Shown piece after piece: positions 1 through 13,364 of a stretch of 64,000 nt of DNA. The notes below the pieces were generated by a model, which ran no database searches, was not told the origin of the DNA, and saw nothing but the letters and a program-made list of their open reading frames with translations. The position numbers and the translations under genes were made by a program. Source of the stretch: Callaeas wilsoni (Eukaryota > Chordata > Aves > Passeriformes > Callaeidae); the NCBI GenBank assembly GCA_013398955.1, contig VWPU01000897.1, positions 1 through 64,000 of the forward strand, given 5' to 3'. Numbering within the stretch: position 1 is the stretch's first letter; the number at the start of each line of letters is the position of its first letter.

Positions 1-232
1 CCTGCCCTGCTGCCGGCGGGGCGGGCAGGCAGAGCCGCGCTCGGGAGGCTGGGGCAGCCGGGGCAGCCGCAGCAGGAGGTGGGGGAGCCCCATCCGCGCC
101 CCGGCAGGCGGGGAGGGCCCGGCTCCTGCCCTGCCGAGCGCCCGGGGCCGCGGGAGGGAAGCGATGGCCGCGGAGGGGGAGGGACCGCCGCACGCTGCCC
201 GCCGCCCCCGCGCCGGGAGGGTGGCGCGTTGT
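1..232. promoter_or_regulatory. CpG island at the left edge, possible CRYBG3 promoter
   Basis: This block is very GC-rich and full of CpG (GCCGGCGGGGCGGGC at the start, CGGGGCCGCGGGAGG near 145) and ends abruptly near 232 in a T-rich tract. It is cut by the window edge. On the minus strand an ATG at 91-93 opens a frame (MGLPHLLLRLPRLPQPPERG) that stays open to the edge. This could be the first coding exon of a leftward gene or merely GC-rich DNA. In human, CRYBG3 follows ARL6 on the same strand, so a leftward CRYBG3 promoter is the best guess. That rests on gene order, not on recognised protein sequence. Confidence 0.5.
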
Positions 233-1052
233 GTTTGGTTTGGGTTTGTTGGGGTTTTTTTTTTTTTAAGTTAATGGGTCATAATTAGTGTGAACAAAGA
301 GAAAAGATCAGAGGTGGAAAAAAAAAAAAACAAACCAACCCTCTGAAGAAAAAGGATAGGCAGCCTTGAGAATTTACACTCCTGACTGCAAATGCCAGCG
401 ACAGCCTACTGCTTTGTAAGTCGGGCCAGCTTTGAGATCCTGCACTCGTTTGTCCATGCAAAGTCAGGAACTGGCTTGGCGCTGTCCCGGGCACAGTCGG
501 GCTGCCACAACATCTTGTGCCTGCTGCCCAGCGCTGTAAACATTGGCATCGAACAAAGGTACACGGCAGCAGCGGCTAGGGCTTCACCTCTCCCCTCTCT
601 CTGTCACTTGAGGGTAGGTTCAGACCACTCTTGCTGACGAAAAGTGGCTTGGAAGAAAGGGGTTCTCCTGCCTTTTAAAAAGTTTACTTCCTAGAAAGGA
701 GATTGGTCTCTTTTTTTTCTTTGGTTTTGGGCTTTTTAATACCAAACTCTTCATTTTTCTCTCTTCAAGAGTTGTGGCCACCCTTGATTTAACATCAAAC
801 TATACCAACAGATGACCTTGCCGTTGCAACAGCACAGCGACAAATACTATCCTCATTTTATAGATGGAGGTGATGCACAAAACCTTGATGATTCACTGAG
901 TGTGAGTTACTGGCAAAACAGACCATCCCTGACGTAAGGATTTTAAATTCAGCACCACACTTTCTCATCTTTGTGAGCATCTCTGCTGTTCTTTGTGATT
1001 GCCTCCACCTTACACCTTTCTTTCAGCTCCTTTTTGGCACAAAGGTGCCATC
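233..1052. other. Intergenic DNA, no feature recognised
   Basis: T-rich and A-rich tracts at 250-267 and 319-331 follow the island. No exon, repeat family or regulatory element is recognisable. A donor-like TTTGTAAGT at about 413-421 on the plus strand has no supporting coding context. Confidence 0.5.
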
Positions 1053-1265
1053 TCACAGAGTTGTGGAATGGCTGAGGTTCGAAGGGACCTTAGGAAGTCA
1101 CCTGGTCCAATCCCCTGCTCAAGCAGAACCACCTGGAGCAGATTGCCCAGGACTGTGTCCTGATGGCTTTTGAAAAGCTCCAGCTCCAAGGTCTCTGGGT
1201 AACCTGTGCCAGAGATCACCTCCCTTCTGTAAGGTTTTTTTCCAGTTGTTCACCTTGATCCATAC
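1053..1265 (-). mobile_element. CR1 LINE, 3' fragment
   Basis: The plus strand reads as the reverse complement of a CR1 3' end: GTGGAATGGCTGAGGTTCGA, then AGGGACCTTAGGAAGTCACC, then TGGTCCAATCCCCTGCTCAA and AGATTGCCCAGGACTGTGTC. CR1 elements in birds are nearly always 5'-truncated like this. The left boundary is the 3' end of the element. The right boundary is approximate. Confidence 0.85.
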
Positions 1266-4200
1266 CCAAACCTCTTTCCTAACCACTGTGTCATAGTGAT
1301 GGGCAGATATGAAGCTGGTATCCTAGGCCCATCTCCAGAGCAGCAGCAATAAAACAGCCTGAAAAAAACCCACTGTCTGCTTTTCTGTCCACTTTTTCCT
1401 ACCTCAGCTATGAACAAATCCTTAAGAAATGTGCAAACAGTTCTGTTTTGTATAGTCCAAATCTCATATAACTTTGATGTGGATTTTAAAAACAGACACA
1501 GCTGGATATTGGACGTACACTTAAATTTTTAACCAGCCAGAAGTGGGACTAGCTGGTTGTATCACAGGTTACAAAAAGTAGCTTTCTCGTGGAATAGTTA
1601 CCAGTCACAAACCTTATTCAGGGGACCGCCACTTAGTACACAAGGTTCTGTCCAGTTTTCAGTGTCCAGAAAAGGAGCAAACAATTCTCTCAGTGATACA
1701 GATGTCCCAAGCTTTGCACAAAGCCATGAAACATTTAATTCCAGGACAGTATAGAGGAAAACAAGCAGCCACATTTTTAGAGTACCTACACATAGTTGCC
1801 AATTCTCCCAGCAATGGCAATCAGGGTTAAAACTGCAAAATGTAACAGCAGCCCCCAATGTAACATTATAGAGGAGACACTCCTTCTGACATTCGAAACA
1901 GAAGTAGTGAGGCTCTAAAGCCAAATTAGAAAAGTGGCAATTTATTAGGACTGCACAAACAGGCTGCAGGGAGGCTTAGGCTCTCCGTGACTGTTTATTA
2001 CTTTTCGTTCTTCTTTGCCACATACGTCTCACAGCTTCCCTACCTATTGCTAAAGATCTAATCCCTAAGCTGTTGCAAACCTGAATATAATAATTAGCAT
2101 TTATAAAGCATCCAGTATCTTCAAAGGACTTAAGCATTAATTAATCCTCATAATCACCTCAGGATGTAGTTAAGTATAATATGGTGAGTGGTTTGCACAC
2201 AGAGACAGAGGCAGTCAGAACACCTTCCTGCATCCAAAGGCTGTCCACACGTGCCCAGAGGGGCACCACAGGGCAGCACAAAGCATTACCAGGGCTCTGC
2301 TTGTCCAAGAACAAAGAGCCAACCTAATCAGAAATGCTAATTCCAAACAGTAACATTTTGTGCTAAAATCTGTTCCTTTCTTCACTGCATCTAAAAGCAG
2401 AAAATACAGGAGCATACCAAATGACGGTTCTACTGCAGGCAAATAATGAAAATATTAAAACTAATCAAAATACTAGAACTGTATCAATATGAAAGATGAA
2501 CATGGCACAGGTTAGAGAATCCCCCCCTTTTTTTTTTGTACCCTGGACTAATTGAGTAGCACATGACCTAAGAGTAAATAATTTTGACACATTTAAAATA
2601 ATAAAATGGGAACTGCCAGCAGGGTTGCCAACAGGAACTCGGATTTAGCCACCTACACCTCCAGCAAAGGGCGGAAAGGGAAGGTTTTACCCAAAGATGC
2701 AGTATCTGCCATGTGGCAGGTGGCCTCACACATTAGCACAGCTGCCAGCATTAACAGCAGCACCAACACGTGCAAGCCAAAACAGATGGGGCAAACAGGT
2801 TCCTTTCCACCCCGGACTGAAGCGCTCACATGTGGCCCACATGAAGTAATATGGCAACACCAAAGGCAGCGAGAAACCATTAAAACACAGTTGCAGAGGG
2901 ATAGAATTGCACAGAAGAGGAAAATGTCAAGCAGGGGCTCTCAATACATTTTTTTCATAATTCATCCTGCCCAGAGTGTCACTTGAATGTTGAATAAGAG
3001 AGGGGAGGGTGCTGTGCCCATTCCACATCCACTTAATTTTTTGACTCCAATTCTGATTGTAATGGTTGTGCAGAAGGGAAACCTCCCCCTTCTCCTTGCT
3101 GATTTAGAGCGAGCAGATGGTGAAATTTTAATTGTGCTTTTTGTATTTCCTCCTTTTTATGGGTCCTTAAATTCTTTAGTCAAATCTTTTGTTTTGTTTG
3201 GATACCAAAAAGGAAAGCAAGTTTCCATCATGCCGGTTTAGGAGGAGCCCTCCTTTCACACCCTTCTTTTAGAACTTTCCTGATACATTAAAGTCGTAAC
3301 TAGGGGAGAAATGTAGTCTTAAAACCTCCAAACGAAACAATTTGCCTGCAAGCACATTTCACACAACTATTAAACGAAAACAACACCCTCAAACTGTTTC
3401 CACTGTTGGTCTGCTACAATAAAAAGTGATCTTACATTTTGAGGTGCAACTCTGCCATGCAAAAGCAAAGTTCAGTTTTCCATTTCATACATGTTAATGC
3501 ACTTATCTATCAAAATATTTTATATAGCTCTGCTACTTTTTCTTGTTAATAAGCACTCCCATTTTCCAGGCTCTTACAGAACATGTCCACAGGTAGATGT
3601 GGCATAAATAGCAATAATATTTTAATAATGAACAGGCCCTTACCTATAATTTTCCTTTCCAGTCTATAATCTATTATGGCAAAATTTTTAATAGGTGGCA
3701 TGAGACCATGAATTAATAAATACACATAAAGGAGTCATCATATGGAATATTCCCTAGGCATTTTTCACAGTGTTTGTTGTCCAGATGTTGAAACAAATAC
3801 TGATGACTTTCAAATCTCTGATTTATACCTCAAAATGAAGGCGACCAACAGAATGGAAGAGGTGGGCCTTGGCTATGTTATTACACAGATGAAGGATGTT
3901 AGCGAGGATTTCTAGGATTATATTCCATCTAGCCATGACCTCCTGCTGTAAAGTATGTGCTGAGCAGCTTCCAGCAATCCTCATCCTTTAACTGTAAACA
4001 CACAGTTCCTCCATTTGATTTACTGAAAATGGTTTAAAAGACAGCCACGTGGTCAGCTGCTATTGTTCAAATGCCTTCATGTCTGGAGAAGACAGCTGGA
4101 AATGACTCATGGGGTTAAACAGCAGCTTCTGAGACCCATAACTGTGTTCTTTATTATTTTGGGTAAGATTTATACACTGTGCTACCTATGGCCAAAGTTC

Positions 4201-5373
4201 GGTCTAGGAATTAAAATCTTTAAATCAGCTTTTTGGAAAGCTTCTTTTATTTGTTTTCCACTCTATTTGTTTTTCACTTGTAAATTTGTGACATTTACAC
4301 CTACCCAGTAGCAAAAGTGCTAAAAGGGGAAACTAACTGTAAAATACAAAATAAAAAACCACCAACCCACCTACAGAATCTTTTTTTAAAGCAGACTTTC
4401 GCTGCACCTGTGCATGGAACAAAAAGCACTCAGAAGCCTCACACTGTGGTGGGATGCATGTACCTAACTCCAAAAGATTTGACAACTTTGATCTGATTAG
4501 CACAGCTTGTCTGGGAGGCTCCCAAGACGCTTTTGACAGCACCTCATATCAATTAAACTTGTGTGAATCCAAAATAAAGACTAAGCTCACTCGTCCTCTT
4601 ACCAATGTTAATGACTGCAAACCACCCTGCCCTAACTGGAGCTCAGGAAAGTCTGCACTTCATGTAATGAGCTCTCTGTAAAACCATCCTGCTCTGAGTC
4701 TGCTCACCTGCTAAGACAATCTGTCTACTCACCACCAGCCTTCCACAAAAAGCTGTGGTTAAACAAAGTGCTCCACTAAGCTGATTTCACCCAAATTCTA
4801 ACGTATATTGCACATATTGTAAAAAGCAGCACAAATAATTCAGTATTCATAAGAATGCAAGAGCTTTCAAAAGGAGGTGTCTTCCATGCAAATAAAAGAA
4901 ATCCATGAAATACATTACCAGCTACTTATACACTGTAATTAATTTAACACTTTTCCACATAGAATGTCTTTTGAATATCAGATCTGTGGTTAAAAATGAA
5001 TATACACCTTTCTGTAAAAATCTACACACTTTCAAATATAAAATCAAATTACTATTCTAATGGGCTTACCATATTTCCATGCATGTACATAAAAGTACAT
5101 TTTTAAATTTGCAGCTTACTAAGCAGTTTTAAATTGTGGTACAAGCCTATGTACAGTAAATTTAAGCCTCTGGACAGCAGACTTGCCTTTCTTAACTACC
5201 TTTCAAAGATTTTTTGGAACAAGTCCCTGGACCCAAGGTTTCTTAGAACCACTGACTGCAGACACACCAATGCCACCCCTTGTCTTTCCAGCTGGATTTC
5301 ACAACACCCAATATTTTTTAACCCAGTATTCTGGGCCCTTTACAAAATGTTATTACAATATTTGAAAATTAGA

Positions 5374-5400
5374 ATATATACATACATATATATATATGTA
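5374..5400. repeat. (TA)-rich microsatellite
   Basis: Alternating ATATATACATACATATATAT-type sequence about 27 bp long. Confidence 0.75.
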
Positions 5401-5673
5401 AAGTAACCCCTTACCACATTCGTACTGAGCATGTGTATAAGCATTTTTCAAAAGGAATAATCATCCTCAGTGTCTGGAGAAATACACTGCAAAATATTCT
5501 GCATATCAAAATGACTCTAAGTACACCAGTCTCTAACAAGCAGAATTCTTACGGATTGAGCCAAACAGGATCATAAAAGCTTTTGGCTGCTAATGTTGCA
5601 AAATCCCATCTGGTTTCATGGAACAACTTATTTTCCTCTCCATTTAAGCTTTCAGTACGAAATTAAAAATAAA

Positions 5674-5688
5674 AGAGAGAGAGAGAGA
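5674..5688. repeat. (GA)n microsatellite
   Basis: A short run of about seven GA units followed by an A-rich stretch. Confidence 0.85.
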
Positions 5689-8600
5689 AAAAACAAAGAA
5701 GAGACCTTTTCTTATGTATGCAAATTATATCCATAAGTTATTCCAAACAGGGAGAAAATACTTCTATGTTATTACAGAACAAACAGAAAAACAGAGTCTA
5801 ATTCTTGGCATACAAGTTCCACATAACAGCAAACACTCTGTATAACACACAGAAAAAGGGTAAGACAGAAATCTTAAAGGCCAAGTTTGTAAGAATTCAA
5901 GTGACCACTAATCAGACTTTGCCTGGTTAGTTGGGTAAGTAACAACATAACTGACCGCACACACACAAACACTCGTTTGTTTTGCGAGTTTCATTTATTT
6001 TTTTTCCTTTTTAAGACCAACCCAACAAAACCTTTAGTAGGGGAAAGAAGATTTCTTTTAATACTCAAGAACAAAAATTCGGAGTAATCCATGTTTCCTC
6101 ACTCAAGCATTCATTGTTAGTAAAGTCAGGGCAGAAAAGCTTTTTCAGCAAAGTAAACACCATCACAAGGAAACGTCTGGCTAATGGGGATATGAGCCTG
6201 AAACAGTCTTTTCATCTGATGTTGTTCTTTAGAAATATTTTCTGTATGTAATGCACAGCTCTGGTCCAATAAAATATGACTAAGAAGACTAAAAGGGGTT
6301 TCTCTACCATGGAAGATGGTATTTTATAGAATGCACTCATAAATAATAGATGTACTCTGTTTTTTTCCAATTTTCGGGGTGTGCTGAACTGCTGCTGAAA
6401 ATAAAGGCTCACATTATCTGTGTGAAACATCAATTCTCTGGATAAAGCTGTCAATTTTTCATTATATTAGGAACTGATTGAAGTATTCCTATTTAGTCTG
6501 ATGCCAGTATCAGATCACCTGTCATTCTCTTCACAACTTAGGCATTGCTACAGCCTTTAAGAAATCATACAGATATTTTGTATTCTGCATAAATTAAGGA
6601 CTTACTAAAATGCATTACCTGACACTATGACAGAATACACACCTCAAGGAAAGGATGAGACTTAATACCCACAAAAAGAGGGGGTTTTAATGCTTTTTTT
6701 AATCATTGCATGACATATTGGAGTAGACAGAGAACTAAGTAATACTTTAATGATTATGAAGTGGGTAAGAAGGAAATTTGGTACTTAAAATATTCCTACA
6801 ACCTGAAAGACTTGATTTTGCGTATATGTCTTTTAATTTCCAGGAACTGTAAAGCTACAACATACCTTTATTATATTATTATTAATATTATATTTACATG
6901 TAATAATATTGGTAATTCAGCACCGAAGTGGCTGTTCTGCAATTGTTTTCTAACATAATAGTGATTGATCTTATTTTATAATGTTACCAATTAAAGAAAT
7001 AGTAAGACTCAAAACTTAATTGCAAAATACAGCAATATTTTCTAATCACTAGACTGGATTAGTTTATAGATCAATTTAGCCTGCTTTGAAACTGCTGCCA
7101 AAATTTTTTTAGAGCATTAACTTGCTCTTGATTTAAAGCTCAGCAGACGACTTAGAAAACAATTATGCATAGGTTCTAGACCTCTCAAAAGAGAGTAACA
7201 CTTTCCTGTTGAAAACTACCTAAGGATGTAAAAGATCTCCTCAAAAAAGGGAGTGAAGAGGGAATAAAAACAATTATTACATGAGAAAAGCACCACCTTT
7301 CCCAGTAGAAACCTGCTGCCCTTGAAAAGAAACCCTTCACCAGCCCTTACTCCTCTAAAGCAAGAATTAATGACTGGCCAACAACATCACCTCACAGATA
7401 AAAATGTTAAATTGGGACCAAGATGCTTTAATGTAATCCACTGATGATGCAATAATAAATGATGAACAAAATCGTTGGAATATTGCTATCACCGAAAAAA
7501 CCATACACTTTCTGGTTCATTGATTCCATTTGTTACTCGTTACACCAATTTTTAGACACTTTTTCCTGTTCAGTTTATGCTAATAAATGTTGGTGGATAT
7601 GCTTAGAACAAAGAGAGATTTACTTGCAGAGTGATATTTTAAGTCAAAAAAAAAAAGAAAAAGAGATTGCAAAGTTCTTTTCCTAGTAACACCTTTAAAC
7701 CTGTGTGATCATAAATACAGATGATGCCAGGAACAGCAAGGATGTCTGACACATGACTCTTTTATTACTGACTTAAATACTCCTAATATTATTATTTACT
7801 CATGACTGCCTACTTTTCACAATTGACATTATGCCATTTCCTTCAAGTTGGAAGTGTTACCCCTTAATCCCTGTCCAATGGTTATATTCTGTATTTGTGG
7901 AATAAATTTCCCCAGTTCCAAGTGAAGCATACTACAAACTTGTATTTTTCCAAAATATTTCACTGGCATTATTCCTGGGGAACCTTGGCTTGTGGAGACC
8001 TCTTGCCAAGTTCTGCTGTTCTTTCACGTGGTTTCAACCCCATGGTTTGAAAACTTTAGGATTGTTTCCCTCTTAAGTTTGTACGGGCATGCCTCCACTC
8101 GTGCATTAATTCAGGTCACAAGGGTATTTTAAAGATAATCCTCACTAAGAGTGCTTTTGTTTACATCGCAGAGTTGGCTGGGAGGACACGAACTGAATTC
8201 TTTCTGGATGAAACTGCACCTCAAAGCCAAGAGTGCACAACGTGCTCCAAGGACTGAGGAGCCCTTGGAAAAGCTCTGGCTGAAGGAAACTGAGGCCACA
8301 CAGATTAGGACATCAGGCTCTCAGCACCAGCCCTCTTGCTCTATAAAAGCAGTTTGATGGGGCTCTCATTAGTCTGTACTGCCAAGCGTCCACTTTAATA
8401 ATTTATCATGGTTACCTCACTGAGCCTCGTGAGGTTTAGGTTTCTTTAGTACTCACTAGCATGACTCCAGCCCAAAGACACTTCTTCCACACGTCCCAAT
8501 GTCCTTGATTTTTTAAATCTTTCCTTGCAGTCTTTTCTTCCCTCTATTGAGAACTGTTAGGCAACTCTTCAGCAAACTAAATTTGGTTCAGTAACTATTT

Positions 8601-11526
8601 TGCTGGGCCTTCAATCTACTTAGTGATCTTCAGAGACGTTGCTTGCCAAAAGACTGCCTAGCATGAAGTTACCAAATGTACACTTCTTTTACTACACAAG
8701 TTACCCTGCTCTTCAAAGGTGCTCCCTGAATCCCAGAGAAATTACAAACACACCCTTTTGAGCTGGTGCCTGAGTAACATGATTGTAATACAATTAAGTT
8801 CATCTTCTGGTAAACAGTTTGGAAAATACAAGACCATTTAATGGTAGACAAGAGACATTAAGAGCCTAGCTTTCATTTCCAGGATTGATTTTGAAAGAGA
8901 GTAGTGGGAGGGGGGTTTCATGCTGTCATTAGAAGAGGGGAATAAGTAAACAGGGCTGATTTGCATGGTGAGATCCTGACATCCACTGAAGGAGAACAGT
9001 ACATTATCACGTACATGCTGTACTTGTGAGAGCAAGAATTTCATATGGCCAGAAAAATTCAACCAATTAAGTACCAATCCAACTGACTGAACAGTGGCAA
9101 ATTAATTACAAAGTGCTGGTTCACACCAACACAGATGCTTTCATGATGTAACTTACTGTGACAGGAGCTACAGAGCCTTGAACTAGACTATGGTTACAAA
9201 ATATTACTAAAAACACTTGGCATTTGTTACAAGACAGCATTTAGAGTTTTGAACTCTGATTAGCTATTATACACAGTATCAGTTTTGCATGGTAACAGTG
9301 CATTTTTAAATTTAAGTGGTGAAAAATAATAAAAAAAGATCAGGGCATATCAAATTAACCTTTGAAAGAAAACTTTCCTGACCTTTCTGAAAGAGGAGAG
9401 TTGGAGACTTTCTCGATAGTACCCTTTTTTGCTTTTTTAGTCCTGTCTTCTGTGACCTTCTCTCATTATCTATTTTGTTTCTCAAAAAAACCCACCCAAA
9501 ACCAAAACAACAAGGAAGGGAGCTGCAGTGTCACTAGGAAAGTACTCAACAAAAGTTAAAAGAAGCAGACCAAAAAGCTGAGGAGCAAGATTTGTAAGGA
9601 TTTCTGTAAAACAGAAACGAGGCAGGCCAGAAAGAACAAAATAAATGCATGACAGAAATTTATCATAAAAACAGTGATTTTCCAAGCAGGTAAAATTTAA
9701 AAAATAAGTAAAACTTAAAGCAAACGAACAAAAAACCAGACCAAACAAAATCCCACCCCTTTTGAGATTAAACACTATTTCTTGGCTTAAGAAATGGTTG
9801 CTTTTAAGGACAAGCATTTTGAATCAGTGTTACTTTTACTTCTTATTACCAACAAAATGATATTTCCTAGTTAAAGCTCCTAAGAGATAAGCTGCTTTCC
9901 AAAACAGTTGCACAGCTGTTTTACAGAAGCCTGAAGTGCGATGTTACCATTCCACATATTACCACATCAGAATTCCTGTCTGCAGACAACTAAGCTGAGC
10001 TGTTATGTCTGGTCTTTTACAGCAGCTTATCTTTCATATTAGTAAATAAAACACCCCAAGCAAATTACAGTTAGAGGGCTGAGATTAAAAGAAGGCTCCA
10101 TTACATTTACATCCTCACACTTAGAAGTGCACTTGCTTCATGTGAAATTGCCCAGGAGTGTTGAGGCCATGCAGGCTCCCAGCAGAGCTGCAAGCAGTAG
10201 TTAAACACAAGGTTCCCATGGACTGGTGTTCTCAGTACTGGAGAGGCACAGCTAGGAAAATTAGGATTTACGCATTCACCTGATAGCCCTCCCCCTCAGC
10301 AAAGAGGCCAGAAGGCAACACTTTGCATGTGAAAACAACTGTACCATATCTCAGCTGAAAATGCTGCAGTCTTAAGCCTGACCAGGCATATTTAAAGGAA
10401 ATTAATAACTATGTAGGAGGGCAGCATGCACAGAAGCAACAGCACAAAACACTGAGTGGGGTGTAAAGACCAAATTCCCCGAGTCTCTTTCGGTCGCTCT
10501 ATTGCCCTTCAAGTTACCACTTAATGCACACACCTACAGGAACATGGATCAAAAGCAAGATTCCCTTGTCTGCTTTACTCCTCAGGCACCACGAACTTGT
10601 AAATGCAAACTGTCTTGGAGCATCCAGATAGAACTCACTCATTACTTTAACATCCTAAAGTGTAATGGGAGAACGGCGTGGAAGTCTGACAGCCAAAAAA
10701 GCCAATTCCAAAGCAGCCTTTTTGCACAGATACATCAGGATTTTGTGCAGTATGTGATCCTTGTACCAAATTCAACGTTTTTTAGAGCAATTCAGGGCTG
10801 TAGCACCTGTGGATGTTGGTGACCCATGTCTGTACACCAAGGTGGGAAGGAGAGGTGAGTATACAGAGATCCCCTCAGGAGGTTTAACGTTCACAGACTG
10901 ATCACAAATGTTCTCAAAGTAAGGGACAACTAATGGTTGAAGCAGTAATAAGGGGGGAAAACGTTAAAAATCCAGCATTTTGCTGATAGGACTGTTCCCC
11001 TGTTCCCATTTCCACTCTTTCCAACAGGGCTTCATTCAGACCAGTGGCTCCATAGGGGAGGAACAGAAATAAATGTTGCAGAACAAAATCAAACACCAAA
11101 AAACCAAGAACAGGAACAATAATAAAATAAAAAACTAACTGCTGTTTTCAAAAAGCACTTACTAACCACATTAGAGAACAAAAAAGAAAAGATATTAGAG
11201 TACTTCCCTCGGATTTGTGGATGGAAGAACAAAGTAGTAGGTTCAAACAGCTTCCCATGACAGTAAAGACAATCCGTAAGATAAACACAGCACTTTATGT
11301 GGTTCAAAATAAACAAACAAAAATAATCAGAAAACCATCAAGATCTATTCAAGGAAGTCAGAAATGCAGATGGATTTTATGTAAGAACTTAAATTTTCTT
11401 TGGTGGAAAAGAAACTGTTAACTTGAAATTAAATGTTTCATTTAAATAAGACATATAAGTGAACCACAATAATTACAAAATACTTACACACAGCAAAACA
11501 GTTTTACAAGTATTATTTTTTAAGAG

Positions 11527-11750
11527 AATAATTTTAGATTAGATATTAGGTAGAAATTCTTTAATGAGAGGCTGTTGAGGCACTGGCAGAGATTGCCAGG
11601 GAATTTATGGTCCTCCCACCCCTGGAAGCATTCAAGGCCAAGCTGGATGGAGCTCTGAGCGACCTGGTCTGGTGGAAGTGTCCCTTGTCCAAGGCAGGAA
11701 GGCTGTAACTGGATGATCTGTAAGGTCCCTTCCAACCCACTCTGTGATTG
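11527..11750 (+). mobile_element. CR1 LINE, 3' fragment
   Basis: In plus orientation the sequence reads through hallmark CR1 3' UTR pieces: GATATTAGGTAGAAATTCTT, TGAGGCACTGGCAGAGATTG, then AGCTGGATGGAGCTCTGAGC, and ends with GGTCCCTTCCAACCCACTCT followed by GTGATTG. The end is the element's natural 3' terminus. Confidence 0.93.
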
Positions 11751-11949
11751 TTTTAATTACTGTACTGTCCAAGGCAAAGTAAACCAGAATTCAGAGGAAA
11801 ACTTCTCAGAATTATATATTACTTCTCCTCCTTTGTATTTGATTTTTTAATAGATACTTAGATTCAGAGTTGACAAAAGCCCAAAGGTGTCACAGAGAGA
11901 GACATGAAAATACTTCCACGAGAAACCGAACTGTAAGAACCACAGCATC

Positions 11950-11971
11950 CTGTAAGAAAGATTTCTTACAG
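11950..11971. repeat. Perfect inverted repeat, 10-bp arms
   Basis: The arms CTGTAAGAAA and TTTCTTACAG are separated by GA. It is a short palindromic element of unknown meaning in intergenic DNA downstream of ARL6. Confidence 0.8.
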
Positions 11972-12460
11972 TGAGATTTTCTTCTGGCAAAGCAGAGGAG
12001 TTAAATTTAACTATTTAATGACTGAGAGGACATGACACTGTTCTCCCATTTCAGACAGCTCCCTCTGCTCCAAATATTCCTCTGTTAGGTGAGGCCTAGA
12101 AGACATGCTGACAGAACATTTGTGTGTTTTATATGTTAATGGGGGAAGCTTTTGCAAGAGCTGTATATTACACGTCCCACAGGGATCAGGTAATCACTGA
12201 GTTAAATGGAGTCTTCAGCACTGCCAGGGTCAGTCTGCTCTTTTCCTGAATGAGGGAGGAGGGATTAAAAGGGAAGAGGTGGCAAAACAAAAACAAAGTT
12301 CTAATTTGTTTCCTATGGTACATCTTTGGAGCCAGAAAGTTTATTAAATTTATTCTTGAAAGTAAAACAGTCTTTATACACAACAGAAGTATATAACACA
12401 TTTCATAAAAATGATCTAGTAAACCAGCGAGCTGTCCCTTAACTGTGTTTTCAAAACATG

Positions 12461-12710
12461 ACTTTCAAGAAACTGATGCACAGGAATTTCCACCTGGACA
12501 TGAGGAAGAACTTCTGCACTACTGTGCAGTGACCACACACTGGAACAGATTGTCCAGAGAGGCTGTGGAGTCTCCCTCACTGGGGATATTCCAGAACGAC
12601 CTGGATGCAATCCTGTGCCCTGTGCTTTGGGATGGCCCTGCCCGAGCAGGGAGGTTGGGCCAGATGAATTAACTGTGGTCCCTTCCAGCCTGACCCATTC
12701 TGTGAATCAC
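12461..12710 (+). mobile_element. CR1 LINE, 3' fragment of a second subtype
   Basis: Plus-strand pieces include AGGAATTTCCACCTGGACAT, GAGGAAGAACTTCTGCACTA, ACTGGAACAGATTGTCCAGA and GAGCAGGGAGGTTGGGCCAG. It ends with GGTCCCTTCCAGCCTGACCC and a TTCTGTGAATCAC tail. It differs from the copy about 700 bp to its left, so these are two separate insertions. Confidence 0.93.
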
Positions 12711-12958
12711 ATGCTCCTTCAGTATCTGGAAGAGCAGTCTAGTTGATTAGATAGTGTAAAAAATATATGCAATTAATAAAAAACCTTGGCAACAGAGATA
12801 CCATTTTATCACAGCATACATTGCTATATCCACTGGAAAATGAATAAACAAATTCCAAATGAAACTAACGGAAACCCAAAAATCTCTAGGATGTAAAGAC
12901 CATCAATGAGCATATTAAAGTTAAAAAACCCAACCAGGGCATATTATATATTTGAAGT

Positions 12959-12964
12959 TTTATT
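12959..12964 (-). terminator. ARL6: Second candidate ARL6 polyadenylation signal (AATAAA, minus strand)
   Basis: A canonical hexamer about 650 nt beyond the ARL6 stop codon. A CR1 tail lies about 250 bp further on, making it likely that the transcript ends by here. Confidence 0.3.
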
Positions 12965-13358
12965 GATGGGAATGCAAATATAACCATGGCATAATCACAA
13001 AAACAACTCGTCACATTTCATTAAAAGCAATTTCTTAAAAACATCTGCAATCATCTATAACAAATACACTGAACATTTGAATCCGTGTATTTTTAATTAA
13101 AATATTCTTATAGAAGTCTATTAGACATGGATAATAAAAACCCAATGTCAAACTTTAATATAAAAAAAAATATCAGTAATGCCTAAAACTGGGCATCTAA
13201 AATCAGTAGGTATCTTATGTAGCTGTATTTCAGGAAGTGCTGATTATTCTTTCTCTGGAAAATAAATATTCCCATTTAGTCAAAAGGTGTCCCCCCAAAA
13301 AACAGAGGGGCATTTCCTGATGGCTAGTTATTACCTAAACCTCAAATGAATGCAGATG

Positions 13359-13364
13359 TTTATT
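13359..13364 (-). terminator. ARL6: Candidate ARL6 polyadenylation signal (AATAAA, minus strand)
   Basis: A canonical AATAAA on the minus strand would give a 3' UTR of roughly 270-280 nt. Other candidates are 13604-13609, only 7 nt past the stop, and 12959-12964, about 650 nt past it. Sequence alone does not choose between them. Confidence 0.3.

Larger units (their letters stand above)
1266..11526. other. Intergenic DNA between the left CpG island and ARL6
   Basis: About 10 kb of AT-rich sequence in which I recognise no exon of a known gene. The longest open frame, 126 codons at 2606-2986 on the plus strand, has no recognisable domain. Simple repeats include a TA-rich run near 5376-5400 and (GA)n at 5674-5688. 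If the left CpG island is the CRYBG3 promoter, this is its upstream region. Confidence 0.5.

Noticed and set aside
392..637. Plus-strand frame with a GTAAGT donor next to the left CpG island
   Set aside because: Tempting as a divergent first exon, but there is no conserved protein sequence and the donor alone is weak evidence.
2606..2986. 126-codon open frame on the plus strand
   Set aside because: No recognisable domain, no promoter or splice context, mixed low-information composition.
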